Below, piece by piece: positions 53,181-63,263 of a stretch of 64,000 nucleotides of DNA. The position numbers and the translations under genes were made by a program. The DNA comes from Varibaculum cambriense (GTDB taxonomy: Bacteria; Actinomycetota; Actinomycetes; Actinomycetales; Actinomycetaceae), in NCBI RefSeq assembly GCF_022133705.1, contig NZ_JAKNHJ010000014.1, forward strand, positions 1 to 64,000. The letters run 5' to 3'. The stretch's first letter is position 1. Every line of letters begins with the position of its first letter. Below the pieces are notes generated by a model. It saw nothing but the letters and a program-made list of their open reading frames with translations. It was not told the DNA's origin and did no database searches.

Positions 53181-55205
53181 TTAAATATCCAAGAATCGTA
53201 CGTCAGTGGCATTGCGTTGAATGAAAGCTCGCCGCGACTCGACGTCCTCACCCATTAGCATCGAAAAAACTTCATCTGCGCTGGCAGCCTCGGATAAGGT
53301 CACCTGTTTAAGCATCCGGTCTTCGGGGTTCATAGTGGTTTCCCACAGTTCCTGGGGATTCATTTCTCCGAGCCCCTTATAACGCTGCACCCCGCCCTCT
53401 TTCGGAAGGCGTTTACCATCAGCTTTGCCGTCCTCTAAATATTCGTCGCGTTGGCGATCGGAGAACACAAACTGGTGGGGAGCATTTGACCATTTCAAGC
53501 GGTAAAGCGGAGGGCAAGCGATAAACACGTGCCCTTTTTCAATCAGGGGACGCATATAGCGGAACAGCAAAGTCAGCAGCAAAGTAGCGATATGCTGACC
53601 GTCCACGTCCGCGTCTGCCATAATCACGATGGCGTTATAGCGCAGCTTGGAGATATCGAAGTCTTCCCCAATGCCGGTACCGAAAGCAGTAATCAAAGAC
53701 TGAATTTCTTGACTGGAGAGGGCGCGATCTAGCCGCGCTTTTTCTACGTTGAGGATTTTGCCGCGGATCGGCAAAATGGCCTGGTGAGCCGGGTCGCGCC
53801 CCTGCACGGCCGAACCACCTGCCGAGTCGCCCTCTACAATGTAGATTTCGCATTGGGAGGCATCGCGGGAAGAACAATCCCGCAGCTTACCGGGCATTGA
53901 GACGGATTCGAGGGCGGATTTGCGCCGGGTTGCTTCCCGGGCTTTACGCGCTGCTACCCGCGCGGTGGCCGCCTGCTGTGCTTTAACCAGAATCGCTTTC
54001 GCGTCCATGGGATGGGCGTCTAACCAGTCACCCAGTTTGGAATAAACCTGCTGCTGGACGAAAGTACGTGCCTCGGTGTTTCCCAGTTTGGTTTTCGTCT
54101 GCCCCTCGAACTGGGGCTCGGTTAGTTTCACCGAGATTACAGCGGTTAAACCTTCGCGAATATCATCACCGGTTAGGTTTTGATCTTTGTCTTTGAGGAT
54201 GCCTTTATCGCGGGCATATTTATTCATCAAGCTGGTGAGGGCGGAGCGGAAACCTTCCTCGTGGGTGCCGCCCTCGGTGGTGTTAATAGTGTTCGCGTAA
54301 GTATGCACGGACTCGGAATAAGCGGTGGTCCATTGCAAGGCGATTTCTAGACTGATCGAGGCGTCTTCATTAACCGACTCAAAATCAATGATGTCAGGGT
54401 TGATAACCTCAGATTTCTTGGAGTGGTTGATGAACTCTACATAGTCGCGCAGACCATTCTCGTACATAAACGAAACTTGGCGGAAACCGGGAACCGGATC
54501 ATCCGCGGTGCCTTGCACATCGCCAGTAACCAGATCGCCAGCATCGGTAGCCTCGGGGCGTTCATCGGTTAGGGTGATGCGTAGCCCCTTGTTCAGGAAG
54601 GCCATCTGCTGGAAGCGTTGCCGCAAAATCTCGAAACTAAAAGTAGTGGTCTCAAAGATTTCCGGGTCTGGGTAGAAAGTTTGTTGCGTGCCGGTTTCTT
54701 CGGTTTCTTCGCCGCGTTGTAATTCGGTGAGGGGATGCCCCCCGTTACCGAAAGACTGCCGCCAGGCGTAGCCTTGCCGTTTCACCACGGTATCCATCCG
54801 GGTTGAAAGCGCGTTTACTACTGATACGCCAACCCCGTGCAGACCGCCGGAGACTGCGTAACCGCCCGAACCGAACTTGCCGCCCGCATGCAGAATAGTC
54901 ATTACCACTTCGACCGTGGGGCGTTTTTCGGTGGGATGCATATCTACCGGGATTCCGCGGCCGTTATCACTAACCCGCACCCCGCCATCGGCCTGAAGGG
55001 CGACCTCAATATGGTCACAATAGCCGGCCAAGGCTTCATCAACCGAGTTATCGACTACCTCGTACACCAAGTGGTGCAGACCGCGCTCCCCGGTTGAACC
55101 GATATACATGCCGGGACGCTTACGTACTGCCTCTAGCCCCTCTAAAACTGTGATGTCGTCCGCGCCGTATTCGTGCTGGACTTGTTGGTCACCCAGATCA
55201 GCCAC
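53181..55205 (-). CDS. gyrB: DNA gyrase subunit B
   Basis: 674-residue ATPase subunit. GHKL motifs [23 protein letters not shown] and [14 protein letters not shown] are present, as are the TOPRIM segment [13 protein letters not shown] and the metal-binding DADVDGQH. The C-terminus [11 protein letters not shown] is standard. The start is a GTG at 55205 with AAGGAG 8 bases upstream. A 366-base gap separates it from regX3; normally recF or dciA would be next to gyrB. Confidence 0.98.
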   Translation of the reverse strand: MADLGDQQVQHEYGADDITVLEGLEAVRKRPGMYIGSTGERGLHHLVYEVVDNSVDEALAGYCDHIEVALQADGGVRVSDNGRGIPVDMHPTEKRPTVEVVMTILHAGGKFGSGGYAVSGGLHGVGVSVVNALSTRMDTVVKRQGYAWRQSFGNGGHPLTELQRGEETEETGTQQTFYPDPEIFETTTFSFEILRQRFQQMAFLNKGLRITLTDERPEATDAGDLVTGDVQGTADDPVPGFRQVSFMYENGLRDYVEFINHSKKSEVINPDIIDFESVNEDASISLEIALQWTTAYSESVHTYANTINTTEGGTHEEGFRSALTSLMNKYARDKGILKDKDQNLTGDDIREGLTAVISVKLTEPQFEGQTKTKLGNTEARTFVQQQVYSKLGDWLDAHPMDAKAILVKAQQAATARVAARKAREATRRKSALESVSMPGKLRDCSSRDASQCEIYIVEGDSAGGSAVQGRDPAHQAILPIRGKILNVEKARLDRALSSQEIQSLITAFGTGIGEDFDISKLRYNAIVIMADADVDGQHIATLLLTLLFRYMRPLIEKGHVFIACPPLYRLKWSNAPHQFVFSDRQRDEYLEDGKADGKRLPKEGGVQRYKGLGEMNPQELWETTMNPEDRMLKQVTLSEAASADEVFSMLMGEDVESRRAFIQRNATDVRFLDI

Positions 55206-55571
55206 CTGCTGGATCTCCTTGATCTAGTTCGCTGGCCCCGAGCCGGATATTTCCAGCCGTTGGGCACCGTCTGCCCCAGGGCATTCACGCCGAAAATCCG
55301 GCGCTCACTAGCTCTATTGTACCGTGAAAGCCTCAAGAACCCACATTTTACGGCCTCACCCCACTTTTCGGGGGAAAGTCACTTTTTTGCTTTCGGTGCG
55401 TCAGGCGCAAATTTTTTCCGAGGGCGGGCAAGGGAGACGGACAGGGATGGGCATTAGCCCGGCATTGTAGAAAAATACCGGGGTACCGCTTGGGAAAAAC
55501 GCGGATAACGATTGGAAAAAGCGGGTGAAACTCGCAGAACAAATCCGCAAAGTTCCAAAACTAAATAGGTA
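55206..55571. other. 366-base non-coding stretch upstream of gyrB
   Basis: Between gyrB and regX3 I see no convincing gene; short open frames on both strands lack ribosome binding sites and look like shadows. The stretch should contain the gyrB-gyrA promoter and the 3' end of the regX3 transcript. Its left half is G+C-rich, and the part nearer regX3 has several A-rich runs. No strong palindrome stands out. Confidence 0.5.
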
Positions 55572-56255
55572 CTATTTCGGATCCATGATCCGGTAGCCGA
55601 GCCCGCGCACCGTCACGATAATCTTCGGTGAGTGCGGGTCGTCCTCAATCTTAGAACGCAGTCGTTTAACATGTACGTCTAGAGTCTTGGGGTCACCGAA
55701 CCAGTTTTCGCCCCACACCCGATCCATAACCTGTCCGCGAGTAAGTACCCGTTCGGGGTTGCGTAAGAAATATTCCAGCAGTTCAAACTCGCGTAGCGGT
55801 AGCTCTTTAAGTTCGCCATGTACCCGCACTTCGTGGCGGTCAACATCCATGGTTACCGGGCCGACCTCTAAAACGTTGCCTAGTTCCGGTAGCTCTTGGG
55901 TACGGCGCAGTACCGCAGTAATTCGAGCCAAAAGTTCGCGGAATCGATAGGGCTTAGTTACATAGTCGTCCGCGCCCAGCTCCAAACCGATAACCACATC
56001 GACCACATCATCTTTCGCGGTAACCATAATGATGGGGGTGTCGTAGTTCTCGCGTACCTGGCGGCAAACTTCCGTACCGGGGATTCCCGGGAGCATCAAA
56101 TCTAGCAAAATTAGATCTATACTGTTGCCTTTCACCGCTGAAAGCGCCTGATCACCGTCTTCTACCCCAATAACTTCATAACCTTCCCGTTTGAGGGAAT
56201 ACTCTAGAGGTTTGCGGTAGGCTTCCTCGTCCTCCACTACTAATATGGTGGTCAT
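55572..56255 (-). CDS. regX3: Phosphate response regulator RegX3 (OmpR/PhoB family)
   Basis: 227 residues. The receiver has VVEDEEAYRKPL and the phospho-acceptor Asp in LILLDLMLPGIPG, with Lys in YVTKPYRFRELL. The winged-helix DNA-binding domain has LPLREFELLEYFLRNPERVL and the wing TVRGLGYRI. Neighbouring senX3 and pst genes fix the phosphate role: it should activate pstSCAB when phosphate is scarce. It starts 2 bases after the senX3 stop. Confidence 0.93.
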   Translation of the reverse strand: MTTILVVEDEEAYRKPLEYSLKREGYEVIGVEDGDQALSAVKGNSIDLILLDLMLPGIPGTEVCRQVRENYDTPIIMVTAKDDVVDVVIGLELGADDYVTKPYRFRELLARITAVLRRTQELPELGNVLEVGPVTMDVDRHEVRVHGELKELPLREFELLEYFLRNPERVLTRGQVMDRVWGENWFGDPKTLDVHVKRLRSKIEDDPHSPKIIVTVRGLGYRIMDPK

Positions 56256-56257
56256 TT

Positions 56258-57340
56258 CTATTCCTTTGTCAGAGCTATTTGATCAGTTTGCGTAGTCTGT
56301 GGGAAGTGGCGTGGCAAAGTGATGGTGAAAGTAGCGCCCTCGCCTGGTTTAGAGTTCACGTGGATGGAGCCATTAAGATCCGAAACCACATGTTTTACGA
56401 TTGACAGCCCCAGCCCAGTTCCGCCAGTAGAACGAGAACGAGCGGGATCTACCCGGTAAAAGCGTTCAAAAATTCGTTTTTGGTCTTCCTCAGAAATCCC
56501 GATCCCATTATCAGCAACTTCGATAACCACATTGTCGTTTTCTCGTAAGGTGATATCTACCTGACCTCCGGAATCGGAATATCGAATCGCGTTTTCCAAC
56601 AGGTTTTGCAGGGCGGAAGTCAGCAGTTCCAAATCGGCATAGACCAAAATATCTTCACCCTGCGGGAAATGGGTATTCACTGTAATATTTGCGTCTTCCG
56701 CGGCGGTAGTCACCTGGTCGAGAGCATCGTTAATAGCTTCGATTGCCAACATGGAACGCGGTTTAGAGGGCAAACGCCCATCTTGCAAGCGCGCTAAGGA
56801 AATAATTTCGTACACCAGTTTGGTGAGTCGACGCGATTCTTTAACTAGCTGAGTTGAAAAAGTTTCCACTGCCTGCACATCATCGGCATTGTCGTGGATC
56901 GTTTCCGCCAGCAAGGAAATCGCTCCCACCGGGGTTTTTAGTTCATGGGAAGCGTTAACTACGAATTCGCGCCGGGTAGCATCAGCTTGGAGGACGCGGG
57001 TGCGATCCTCTAGTAACACCAGGGTGTGCCGCAAAGATATGGGAGCCACCCGCACTCTAACTGACCAGGGAACGGCGGCATCTGGATGCACCAGATCGTA
57101 TTCTTTTTCTACGATTCGTCCTGTAGCACGAGCCTTATCAATCTGCTCTAGCAGCTGCTCATATTCGATTTTCCCATTGTGGAAAAGAGGAATTAGACGC
57201 GCCAATTGTGAGCTATAGGCAAACGAATTATCGGGATTAAGTACCACCGAGGCTTCCGGGAGGGCGTCAAGGATTGTAGAGAGATCTTCAACTCTCCAGC
57301 CAGAGCCATCCCAATGCTGCTGCTCACTTTGGCTTTCCAT
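56258..57340 (-). CDS. senX3: SenX3-like sensor histidine kinase lacking membrane segments
   Basis: 360 residues. A PAS-like domain (ILDALPEASVVLNPDNSFAY) is at the N-terminus, the HisKA motif is VVNASHELKTPVGAISLLAE, the N-box is LQNLLENAIRYSDSG, and the G boxes are VADNGIGIS and GTGLGLSIVKHV. SenX3/PhoR proteins normally begin with two transmembrane helices; none is present, and an in-frame TGA lies two codons before ATG 57340. It would therefore be cytoplasmic unless recruited by the Pst/PhoU machinery. It pairs with regX3 immediately downstream. Confidence 0.9.
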   Translation of the reverse strand: MESQSEQQHWDGSGWRVEDLSTILDALPEASVVLNPDNSFAYSSQLARLIPLFHNGKIEYEQLLEQIDKARATGRIVEKEYDLVHPDAAVPWSVRVRVAPISLRHTLVLLEDRTRVLQADATRREFVVNASHELKTPVGAISLLAETIHDNADDVQAVETFSTQLVKESRRLTKLVYEIISLARLQDGRLPSKPRSMLAIEAINDALDQVTTAAEDANITVNTHFPQGEDILVYADLELLTSALQNLLENAIRYSDSGGQVDITLRENDNVVIEVADNGIGISEEDQKRIFERFYRVDPARSRSTGGTGLGLSIVKHVVSDLNGSIHVNSKPGEGATFTITLPRHFPQTTQTDQIALTKE

Positions 57341-57524
57341 AATTCATATATTAAGGGGGCAATATCTGAGAGACTAATTGTGCAGACTGCGTTAACCAAA
57401 CGTTTACCGTGGGTAACAAGTATTCTACCTCCAGCAGGTAAAAGACATCTTCCTGTTCTATGCCGTTACCCGCGCCCTTGTTTGCAGCCGTCTGCTGGCG
57501 CCCGCTAAAACCCACTACTATTCC

Positions 57525-58304
57525 CTAACCAAAACGCCCCGCAATATAGTTTTCGGTCACCTTTTCATGGGGGGTGAGGAAAACGGATTCGGTCGGTCCG
57601 ATTTCGACCAGTTTTCCAGGTTTGCGCGGCCCGGCGATATTAAAGAACGCGGTCTGATCCGAGATCCGGGCTGCCTGCTGCATATTGTGAGTAACAATCA
57701 CAATCGTGTAGGTCTCTTTCAACTGGGCAATCAAATCCTCAATCGCCAAGGTGGAGATGGGATCCAGCGCCGAGCAAGGCTCATCCATCAAGAGTACCTC
57801 TGGTTTAACCGCAATCGCCCGCGCGATACACAGCCGTTGCTGCTGGCCACCTGAGAGGGAAGCGCCCGGTTTATCTAGGCGATCCTTGACTTCTTCCCAC
57901 AGGTTTGCGCCCTTGAGGGATTCTTCTACGATCGCCTCGCCCTCGGATTTGCTGATTTTCACCCGATTTAGGTGCAAGCCGGCGAGCACATTGTTCTTAA
58001 TCGACATAGTGGGGAAGGGGTTTGGGCGCTGGAACACCATCCCGATCATCCGCCGTACCTCCACCGGGTCGACATCTTTGCCGTAAAGGTTGTCCCCGTT
58101 CAGCAGCACTTCCCCTTCGATGCGTCCTCCGGGAGTGACTTCATGCATCCGGTTTAAAGTGCGCAGCACCGTGGATTTACCACACCCAGACGGCCCAATC
58201 AGCGAAGTTACCGTTTGGGTTTCAATCGTCATATTTACGTCCTCTACGGCTTTGAAATCTCCGTAGTAAACGTCTAAATGTTTAGTCTCTAAACAGATTG
58301 CCAT
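57525..58304 (-). CDS. pstB: Phosphate ABC transporter ATPase
   Basis: 259 residues. Walker A is [19 protein letters not shown], the Q-loop is [13 protein letters not shown], the signature is [16 protein letters not shown], Walker B is [13 protein letters not shown] and the switch is [13 protein letters not shown]; the NPFPMS-like and PCSALDP sequences are specific to PstB. It energises PstC-PstA. The gene is the last of the pstSCAB operon and lies upstream of senX3; no phoU gene is seen here. Confidence 0.97.
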   Translation of the reverse strand: MAICLETKHLDVYYGDFKAVEDVNMTIETQTVTSLIGPSGCGKSTVLRTLNRMHEVTPGGRIEGEVLLNGDNLYGKDVDPVEVRRMIGMVFQRPNPFPTMSIKNNVLAGLHLNRVKISKSEGEAIVEESLKGANLWEEVKDRLDKPGASLSGGQQQRLCIARAIAVKPEVLLMDEPCSALDPISTLAIEDLIAQLKETYTIVIVTHNMQQAARISDQTAFFNIAGPRKPGKLVEIGPTESVFLTPHEKVTENYIAGRFG

Positions 58305-58362
58305 TTTCTTTTCCTATCTGCTTTTGCTTCTTGCAGCCCTGCCCCAGGCGAGGGCGAGTTAA

Positions 58363-59502
58363 CTATTTACCGATCGAGAGTTTTTTGGCTACGAACCTGG
58401 CTCCCAGATTCAAAACCAATACCGCGAATACCAGCACCAAGGCCGCACCCCAGGCGCGATCCACATTGATAGTGGGGTTACAGTTCACCGCGTGGGCAGC
58501 ACACGAAACCGTGGAGGTGTACTGCTGATAGATATAGACCGGCAGAGTTTCCATGCGACCGGAAAACACATTGCTATTGATGGCGTCAAACATGCCCGCA
58601 GTAATCAGCAAAGGAGCCGTCTCCCCCACAATACGGGCGATCGCTACCACCACTGAGGTCACCAAACCTGCCGCCGAGGTACGTAGCACAATCGAGACTA
58701 CGGTGCGCCATTTAGGAACCCCCAAGGCGTAGGATGCTTCCCGCAAATCATTAGGTACCAGTCGTAACATTTCGGCAGATGAGCGCACTACCAGGGGAAT
58801 CATTAACACCGAGAGGGCAACTGCCCCCATGAGACCGGAGCGGTAGGCTGGGCCAATCACTATGGTGAATAGCGCCGCCGCGAACAGGCCGGCAACAATC
58901 GACGGAATACCGGTCATCACATCTACCAGGGTGGTAGTGAGCTTGGCGAACTTGGTGTTACCCGCATATTCGGTCAGGTAGATGGCTACCAGCAACCCCA
59001 GGGGAACAGAAATAACCGCTGCTACCAGGGTGATCAGTAAGGTGCCGACCATCGCGTGATAAATCCCGCCAGCCTGCATCCCCCCGTACACGCCTTTCAT
59101 CGACACGCTCAGGAAGTAGGGGGAAATAATCCCAATGCCCCGGCTGATCAGTTCATATCCGATCGAAACCAAAATCGCGAGCACTAGCAGGCCGCACAGC
59201 CACATAGAAGCCCCGATCGCGGTATTGGTGAACCGGCGGCGAAAACTTAGCGCTTTATCACCGCCCATCCGGGCAGGCTGTACCTTCGTTTTTGACTCTG
59301 GGTTTTCTGGTTTTTCCTGATACTTCAGCTTTCGCTCTAGGATTACTGCCTGCAGGGCAGAGGTATTATCCGAGGAAGATAAAGCCGCAAGCTTTTCGTT
59401 TTTACCTCGGCTAACTGCTCCGGTGCTGGCGGCATCTTTGCCGATGCCTATAGATTCTTGCTTTAGCTTCAGGTCGCCCTGATTCTGATTTTCTTCCCTC
59501 AT
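58363..59502 (-). CDS. pstA: Phosphate ABC transporter permease PstA
   Basis: 379 residues. A charged cytoplasmic extension of about 90 residues precedes six transmembrane helices. The permease EAA-like loop is LRLVPNDLREASYALGVPKWRTV. PstA family marks include IYLTEYAGNT, GIPSIVAGLFAAALFTI and ARIVGETAPLLITAG. Its start follows the pstC stop directly with no gap. The N-terminal extension is longer than in E. coli PstA, as seen in several Actinobacteria. Confidence 0.95.
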   Translation of the reverse strand: MREENQNQGDLKLKQESIGIGKDAASTGAVSRGKNEKLAALSSSDNTSALQAVILERKLKYQEKPENPESKTKVQPARMGGDKALSFRRRFTNTAIGASMWLCGLLVLAILVSIGYELISRGIGIISPYFLSVSMKGVYGGMQAGGIYHAMVGTLLITLVAAVISVPLGLLVAIYLTEYAGNTKFAKLTTTLVDVMTGIPSIVAGLFAAALFTIVIGPAYRSGLMGAVALSVLMIPLVVRSSAEMLRLVPNDLREASYALGVPKWRTVVSIVLRTSAAGLVTSVVVAIARIVGETAPLLITAGMFDAINSNVFSGRMETLPVYIYQQYTSTVSCAAHAVNCNPTINVDRAWGAALVLVFAVLVLNLGARFVAKKLSIGK

Positions 59503-60474
59503 TTATTTCCCCGCACTTTCTTTACGGGCCACCAACCAACGTGCACCCGAATTGACCAGTAATGTCAGTACGAACAGCACTAGACCGGTGAAGATTAGCG
59601 CTGCCGCCATATTGGAATCGGCCTCCGGGAACTGCAGGGCGATATTGGAGGCAATCGTAGAGTGCGCTCCCGCCCGAAACAGCGACCATACGTAGGAGGC
59701 ACCGGGAGAAAGTACCATCGCCACTGCCATAGTTTCTCCTAGAGCCCGGCCGAGTCCGATCATCGCCGCTGAGACTGTACCGGAACGTCCGAACGGTAAG
59801 ACCACGGTTTTTATCATTTCCCACTTGGTAGCTCCCAGCGCTAAAGCTGCCTCCATCTCTAGGGCGGGGGCGCGCGCATATACTTCTCGGCACAGCGCGG
59901 TGATAATCGGAATCACCATAATCGCCAACACTACTGAGGCGGAAAAAATTACTCGTCCAATCGGAGAAACCGGTCCAGAAAACAACGGGAACCAGCCGAA
60001 ATAGGTGGCGAGAAACTCCATAATCGGCTGCAAGATTGGTAGTAACACCAGTCCGCCCCACAGGCCGTAAACGACTGAAGGGATCGCTACCATTACGTCA
60101 ACCAATCCGGCGATTATTGCCGAGATTTTCTTAGGAGCATAGAAGTTAATAAATACTGCCAGTGCCATAGAAAGCGGCATCGCAATCGCTAGGGCAACTG
60201 CCGCTGCCAGCACGGTTCCAAATAGCTGAGGCGCTACGTACTCCCAGATGCTAACCATTTCGGTACGTCCGCGCATCCGCAGACGCAGATCCGGATTAGA
60301 GATTGCTGGCCAGGCTTGCAGCGTTAGGAACATCGCTACCAGGGCTAGGACGGCGGCAATGACTACCGCTGAACCTTTAGTAGCTAGATAAAACAGTCCA
60401 TCCCAGTTGAAAATTCCCTTTCGGGAGGGAGCTTGTTTCGATTCTTGTGTTTCGGGGAGGGTTTTTGTACTCAC
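59503..60474 (-). CDS. pstC: Phosphate ABC transporter permease PstC
   Basis: 323 residues with six hydrophobic segments. Family marks are FINFYAPKKISAIIAGLVDVM, IPSVVYGLWGGLVL, the cytoplasmic loop EMEAALALGATKWEMIKTVV and GLGRALGETMAVAMV. It lies between pstS and pstA; a strong hairpin sits in the 78-base gap after pstS. Confidence 0.96.
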   Translation of the reverse strand: MSTKTLPETQESKQAPSRKGIFNWDGLFYLATKGSAVVIAAVLALVAMFLTLQAWPAISNPDLRLRMRGRTEMVSIWEYVAPQLFGTVLAAAVALAIAMPLSMALAVFINFYAPKKISAIIAGLVDVMVAIPSVVYGLWGGLVLLPILQPIMEFLATYFGWFPLFSGPVSPIGRVIFSASVVLAIMVIPIITALCREVYARAPALEMEAALALGATKWEMIKTVVLPFGRSGTVSAAMIGLGRALGETMAVAMVLSPGASYVWSLFRAGAHSTIASNIALQFPEADSNMAAALIFTGLVLFVLTLLVNSGARWLVARKESAGK

Positions 60475-60493
60475 GTTTCCTCCAGGTGGTTAA

Positions 60494-60530
60494 GGCCAGG
60501 GGTACCGATATTTCTCCGGTACCCCTGGCC
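60494..60530 (-). terminator. Hairpin between pstS and pstC (partial terminator or stabiliser)
   Basis: A perfect 14-bp stem (60494-60507 with 60517-60530; GGCCAGGGGTACCG and its complement) and a 9-base loop follows the pstS stop codon. The T run is weak, which fits partial read-through and a higher level of pstS message than of pstCAB message. Confidence 0.65.
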
Positions 60531-60552
60531 ACCATTGCCCAGACTTGGGGGT

Positions 60553-61653
60553 TTACTTGATTGCGTCGAGAGCGGTAGTGATCTTCTTGGTGATTTCTTC
60601 GCCTAGCGGAGCAGACCCAGCTGCCTCGGCAGCTTTTTGCTGTCCCTCAGCGGATACCACATAGTTAACCCAGGCTTTCACCATTTTGGCGGTGTTGGCA
60701 TCCTTGTACTGCGGGCAAACCGCGTAGTAGGAAACCAGTACCAGCGGGTAGGCTTCGGGATCATCTGGGGTCCGGTTGAGGTTCAAAGCCAGGTCGTTCT
60801 TTTCCCGCCCTTCCTCAACTTCGGCACTTTCAACGATCTTGGCAGCTGCTTCGGCAGAGTATTCCACGAAACCGTCTCCGGCCTGGAGCGCCGCAGTTCC
60901 AAAGTCACCGGCTTGCGAGGCATCGATATAACCGATCGCACCTTCAGTTTTCTTCAGGTTATCTACTACTCCAGCAGTTTTATCTCCAGATTCGCCCCCT
61001 GCTACCGGCCAATCCTTGGAAGGATCATCCGGCCAAGCGCTAGGAGCTGCCGCGTGCAGGTAATCGGTAAAGTTCTCGGTGGTACCTGACTGGTCAGCGC
61101 GGTGAATCGCCACGATCTTGGAGTCAGGAAGTTTCGCATCCGCATTATCTGCGGCGATGGCCGGATCATTCCACTTGGTGATTTCTCCCCGGAAAATCTT
61201 GGCGATAGTTTCCGGTTTCATGTTCAGCGTCTTGATTCCCTCCAGGTTGAAAGCAACAACCACTGGAGATACATAAACCGGCAGGTTAATCGCCTTGGAG
61301 TCTTTACAAACCGCAGCGGATTTATCGACCTCTTCGCTGGAAAGCGCCTCGTCAGTGCCCGCGAAGGCTACGCCTCCCTGTAGGAAGGTAGTAACCCCCG
61401 CTCCGGAACCAGTCGGGTCATAGGTCACTTCCACATTTTTAGCTACATCCGCAAACCCGGCTTTCCAGGCTTCAACTGCACTTTTTTGGGAGGACGCGCC
61501 CGCACCTGCCAGCTTGCCAGAAATATCGGTGCTCTCTACTTTCTGGGTATTTTCAGCTGTCCCCGTGGCGTTATCAGAGCCACAGGCGGCCAAGCTAGTT
61601 GCTGAAAGGGCTAAACCAGCTATTACAGCTAAAGATTTAATGCTCTTACGCAT
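60553..61653 (-). CDS. pstS: Phosphate-binding lipoprotein PstS
   Basis: 366 residues. The lipoprotein signal ends LSATSLAACGSD, giving a lipidated Cys. The type II binding-protein fold has phosphate-contact segments GAGASSQKSAVEAW, DPTGSGAGVTTF, FAGTDEALSSEEV and HRADQSGTTENFTDYL, and a C-terminal LVLVSYYAVCPQ. It captures phosphate for PstCAB. It is the first gene of the leftward pst operon; a possible PHO box lies about 80 bases upstream. Confidence 0.96.
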   Translation of the reverse strand: MRKSIKSLAVIAGLALSATSLAACGSDNATGTAENTQKVESTDISGKLAGAGASSQKSAVEAWKAGFADVAKNVEVTYDPTGSGAGVTTFLQGGVAFAGTDEALSSEEVDKSAAVCKDSKAINLPVYVSPVVVAFNLEGIKTLNMKPETIAKIFRGEITKWNDPAIAADNADAKLPDSKIVAIHRADQSGTTENFTDYLHAAAPSAWPDDPSKDWPVAGGESGDKTAGVVDNLKKTEGAIGYIDASQAGDFGTAALQAGDGFVEYSAEAAAKIVESAEVEEGREKNDLALNLNRTPDDPEAYPLVLVSYYAVCPQYKDANTAKMVKAWVNYVVSAEGQQKAAEAAGSAPLGEEITKKITTALDAIK

Positions 61654-61731
61654 ATCTTTCCTTCAATTCTTCTTGATCTTTCATTGACACTTGCAACGTA
61701 AAGCAAGAAGTTAACGCCTCTCTGAAGCCAG

Positions 61732-61749
61732 CGTTAATTTTTGGTGAAC
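61732..61749 (-). promoter_or_regulatory. Possible PHO box upstream of pstS
   Basis: On the minus strand GTTCACC (61743-61749), four A, then ATTAACG (61732-61738) resembles the direct repeat of 7-bp GTTCACC units spaced by 4 bp that RegX3/PhoP-type regulators bind in Actinobacteria. The first unit matches fully and the second at about 4 of 7 positions. Confidence 0.4.
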
Positions 61750-61810
61750 ATTGTTTCAGGTCCTCGAAACTAAGCAGCTGAACCGCCTCTACCTGCAATA
61801 AGGCAGATAT

Positions 61811-62602
61811 CTAATTAGCCACCGGGGCAACCCACACCAGGGTGTAATAAGGCAAAGTTACGGTTTGCGAAGGGGTTAATGCCAAGTCATCAAATAAATA
61901 AGAACGCAGATTAGCCTGCAGATGCCGCTTTCCGTTTACGCTGGCTCGCAGATAGGATGACCGGGTTTTCGCCAAGGTGAACAGGGCAGCTACCGGCAGC
62001 GACATCCCCCATTGGAACAGCTGTAACTGCGGTTTTTCGAACCACTTCCCCAATGGAGGTATCCGGTCAGGATGATGCACATCCCCCGAACGCATCACCC
62101 TAGAAAGCCGCTTTACCCAGGGAAAAGACACATTCATTTGGTTATAGATAATAACTAGCCGCCCGCCGGGTTTAAGTACTTTAGCTGCGGCCGTGCAGGC
62201 TGCCTCCTTCTCGACCCAGTGCCAACATTGTGCAAAGCACAACGCATCGAAGGTTCCGGGCGCAAATAATTCGGCCACGTCCTCGGCTTTGCCCGCATAT
62301 AGCGGGATTTGGGGGAGGGATTCGCGGAACATTTCCCGCATAGCTGCCGCGGGCTCTAGAGCGCTAACCGTTACTCCCCGCGCAGCTAACGCCCGCGTAA
62401 ATTTGCCGCTACCAGCCCCAACGTCAAGTATTGTCGGGTTTTTTAACCCAGAAAGCACCGTGTCTACCGCGAGCGGCGGATAGGTGGGACGGTAGCGTTC
62501 GTAATCAGTTCCGGCCAAGGTGTAGGGGTTTCCCCCGCTCGCTGCGGATCCTACCTGCCACCTGTCGGTAACACTTCCGGGAGGCGGACCTAAATCAACC
62601 AT
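61811..62602 (-). CDS. Class I SAM-dependent methyltransferase
   Basis: 263 residues. The Rossmann methyltransferase motif I is ILDVGAGSGKFTRALAARG near residue 55, followed by VSALEPAAAM (motif II acidic residue), DALCFAQCWHWVE and LKPGGRLVIIYN. The pattern fits the methyltransf_11/UbiE-like small-molecule group; the substrate cannot be told. The start overlaps the dciA stop by 8 bp, so it is probably cotranscribed with recF-dciA. Confidence 0.85.
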   Translation of the reverse strand: MVDLGPPPGSVTDRWQVGSAASGGNPYTLAGTDYERYRPTYPPLAVDTVLSGLKNPTILDVGAGSGKFTRALAARGVTVSALEPAAAMREMFRESLPQIPLYAGKAEDVAELFAPGTFDALCFAQCWHWVEKEAACTAAAKVLKPGGRLVIIYNQMNVSFPWVKRLSRVMRSGDVHHPDRIPPLGKWFEKPQLQLFQWGMSLPVAALFTLAKTRSSYLRASVNGKRHLQANLRSYLFDDLALTPSQTVTLPYYTLVWVAPVAN

Positions 62603-63263
62603 AGGTATCGCGCGGACCGCGCCCTTTTACCGAACGCGGCCCATATTTCCACGAGGGCGCCTTCGGACCTAGCACAATCAACCGTTTGATCACTACTGCC
62701 CCCGCATGATCTTCGATCAGCCCCATTAATTGGGGAGTCAGATTGCGTAGCTCGCTGGCCCAACGGGTAGAGTCGCAACGCAAAATCACGTCTCCATCTT
62801 TAATAGATTCAATTTGGGCGTGTTGGGCTACCTGAGGGCCAACTATTTGTTCCCAATCGGCTTTTAGTTTGCCTTCATCAAGTAGCTTCCCGAGCCCAAA
62901 ATTTCGCACATAAGTTTTCCAAACCGTACCTAAGCTGCGTGGTTCTCGGCGTGACCATCTGCCACCATTTCCTGCTCCCGCAAGTCCGGGAGAGGGCTGC
63001 AATTGCGCTAATCCCGGAACCTGCTGGCGGGCGTAGCTGTCATTGATAGCTTTAACTCTTCCTAAAGAAATCTCCCCAAACTCGGTGGCGGATGCGTCCT
63101 CGGCCATAGGGGAGGTAGCGAGCCCATCCCAGTTTCGTCTTCCCCGAAAGCGCCGCAGCTCGCTGGCAGACATGCGGATCAAACCCTGCGAAAAAGCATG
63201 CTCTTGAGCCGCCCGCAGCATGCGTTGGGTGTAGGTGGGGTTTTCCTGAGGCTGCTCACTCAC
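62595..63263 (-). CDS. dciA: DciA/DUF721 family protein (helicase-loading factor)
   Basis: 222 residues. The C-terminal DUF721/DciA domain shows GKLKADWEQIVGPQVAQHA, DVILRCDSTRWASELRNL and IKRLIVLGP. DciA assists loading of the replicative helicase DnaB in bacteria without DnaC. The N-terminal half has an Arg/Gly-rich low-complexity region typical of actinobacterial members. It overlaps recF by 4 bp, the standard order dnaA-dnaN-recF-dciA. Confidence 0.88.
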   Translation of the reverse strand: MSEQPQENPTYTQRMLRAAQEHAFSQGLIRMSASELRRFRGRRNWDGLATSPMAEDASATEFGEISLGRVKAINDSYARQQVPGLAQLQPSPGLAGAGNGGRWSRREPRSLGTVWKTYVRNFGLGKLLDEGKLKADWEQIVGPQVAQHAQIESIKDGDVILRCDSTRWASELRNLTPQLMGLIEDHAGAVVIKRLIVLGPKAPSWKYGPRSVKGRGPRDTYG

